From assembly GCA_016735355.1 (NCBI GenBank), contig JAERRQ010000312.1, forward strand, positions 1 to 15,951: DNA of 15,951 nt, read 5' to 3'. Shown here piece after piece: positions 15,083 through 15,951 of this stretch. The notes under the pieces are model-generated. The model was not told the DNA's origin, ran no database searches, and was given only the letters and a program-made list of their open reading frames with translations. The translations under genes were made by a program, and so were the position numbers. How positions within the stretch are numbered: position 1 is the stretch's first letter; every line of letters begins with the position of its first letter. The DNA is from Desulfobacterales bacterium. GTDB lineage: Bacteria > Desulfobacterota > Desulfobacteria > Desulfobacterales > BuS5.

Positions 15083-15898
15083 ATGTTAACGAATAAAAAT
15101 ATTTCTGATGTAATCAGGGAGAACAAAACACTGTTAATAATAATAGCTATTGTGCTTTTTTTGATTGAGCTTGAAATATTTGCTATAGCGGCGATGAAGG
15201 CAGGCCGAAAATCGTGGCTTCAGGTGCTCGACGACAAAAACAATATTATTCATGAAACCGACGGCAAAAATTTAAGCGGTTTTAACAAATATTATTTTGA
15301 AAAGACCTTCGGTCCGTTCGAACAGTATAAGGTAAAACTCATTACCAAGGAATATCCTTTTCCGTTCAGGGCATGGTTTGCGGCCGCTGCGGGAATACCT
15401 GTGGGTATGATTTTATTATTTGCTTTTGTCGTAAAGGCTTATATGTCGCTATTTTACGGCGAAAAACACAAAAACGATTCCATCAAGACCGAATACGATA
15501 CACGATTGGAAAAGATAGTAAAGAGAATCAGCCGGTTCAATATTTTCACAATAGGCTTCCTTGTCTTTTTGGCTATTTTTTCATACTGGGTAATACCTAA
15601 TCTCATTACGTATCTTGGAAGGGTTGGCCTTCAAACATTAATCAGATATAAATGGGTATTTATATCATTGACTGTACCGACTGCCGGATTCATAATCTGG
15701 GTAACCTATCTAAGGTATATTCTGTCAAAAAAAATCATAGAAAACCAGATGGACGTCGAAAAGTACCGCCTCCGGTTGGAATATGAGAAAAACAGCACTA
15801 TTCCTTTATTGCTTGAACATGACAACGAAGAAAAACTTAAAAATTCTCGTATTGTTTGGAATAATAAAAGCGACGATTACAGACATTCACATAAATAA
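15083..15898 (+). CDS. Uncharacterised four-helix membrane protein downstream of plsB
   Basis: I do not recognise this 271-residue protein. Four transmembrane helices are predicted by eye at about 16-38, 97-121, 154-176 and 190-212. The segment between helices 1 and 2 (39-96) is soluble and mixed in charge, probably a small periplasmic beta-type domain. A charged helical stretch (127-150) lies between helices 2 and 3, and the last 60 residues are hydrophilic and probably cytoplasmic, with a possible coiled coil. I chose the ATG at 15083, with GAAGGA at 15067-15072; a TTG at 15041 would add 14 residues and would start two bases after the plsB stop. The tight spacing suggests cotranscription with plsB and perhaps a membrane-lipid link. 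Confidence 0.75.
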   Translation: MLTNKNISDVIRENKTLLIIIAIVLFLIELEIFAIAAMKAGRKSWLQVLDDKNNIIHETDGKNLSGFNKYYFEKTFGPFEQYKVKLITKEYPFPFRAWFAAAAGIPVGMILLFAFVVKAYMSLFYGEKHKNDSIKTEYDTRLEKIVKRISRFNIFTIGFLVFLAIFSYWVIPNLITYLGRVGLQTLIRYKWVFISLTVPTAGFIIWVTYLRYILSKKIIENQMDVEKYRLRLEYEKNSTIPLLLEHDNEEKLKNSRIVWNNKSDDYRHSHK

Positions 15899-15908
15899 TT
15901 CCATTTAA

Positions 15909-15931
15909 GCTGCCGGTCTATTTTTGGCAGC
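15909..15931. terminator. Short hairpin after the membrane protein gene
   Basis: GCTGCC (15909-15914) and GGCAGC (15926-15931) form a six-base GC-rich stem with an 11-base loop, 11 bases after the stop codon. No T run follows the stem, so termination is possible but not proven. The window ends soon after. Confidence 0.35.
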
Positions 15932-15951
15932 ACAGGTAGCATCTCCTCCGG

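Noticed and set aside
15905..15951. Possible C-terminal tail of a convergent - strand gene ending at a TAA at 15907-15905
   Set aside because: Only about 14 codons are visible before the window edge, too few to separate from chance.

Overview
The window is an AT-rich stretch of bacterial chromosome, densely packed and almost entirely on the + strand. The gene families suggest an anaerobic member of the Desulfobacterota (former Deltaproteobacteria), probably Desulfobacterales-like. The signs are the cdsA-dxr-rseP order, a PurL with an N-terminal PurS-like part and no glutaminase domain, a PflX-type radical SAM protein, an RNase HI with a distinctive N-terminal extension, and a long PlsB. This taxonomic call is inference from gene families, not from a marker gene.

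Positions 1-3014 hold the envelope/isoprenoid cluster cdsA (5' end cut off by the window), dxr and rseP, which are translationally coupled or nearly so. A cluster of palindromic GC-rich repeat units (3012-3075) follows; its first bases form the rseP stop codon. Positions 3087-11727 hold a long co-directional run with gaps of tens of bases or less: purL, a PPP-type phosphatase, a secreted double-SH3b protein, a PfkB/adenosine-kinase-like sugar or nucleoside kinase, a membrane-anchored TPR protein, a PflX-like radical SAM protein, a DUF1343/NamZ-like protein and RNase HI. The spacing suggests one or a few transcription units, but the functions are mixed (purine synthesis, phosphatase, envelope, RNA/DNA hybrid removal).

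The run ends at a long imperfect hairpin (11740-11776). Beyond it is a small convergent gene on the - strand (11791-12075) for a two-helix membrane protein with a six-aspartate run and a short coiled-coil tail. Its hydrophobic part recalls MamI-type small membrane proteins. A 327-bp divergent intergenic region with a good sigma70-like promoter for that gene separates it from plsB (12403-15039, glycerol-3-phosphate acyltransferase). An unrecognised four-helix membrane protein (15083-15898) follows plsB closely. The last 50 bases hold a short hairpin and perhaps the tail of a convergent gene.

Most of the window is core metabolism and envelope biogenesis. I see no defence system, prophage, CRISPR array, tRNA or rRNA. 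The most unusual items are the acidic MamI-like small protein with its slippage-prone A10 tract, the repeat cluster at rseP/purL, the radical SAM-NamZ-like coupled pair with an altered motif, and the uncharacterised membrane protein behind plsB.
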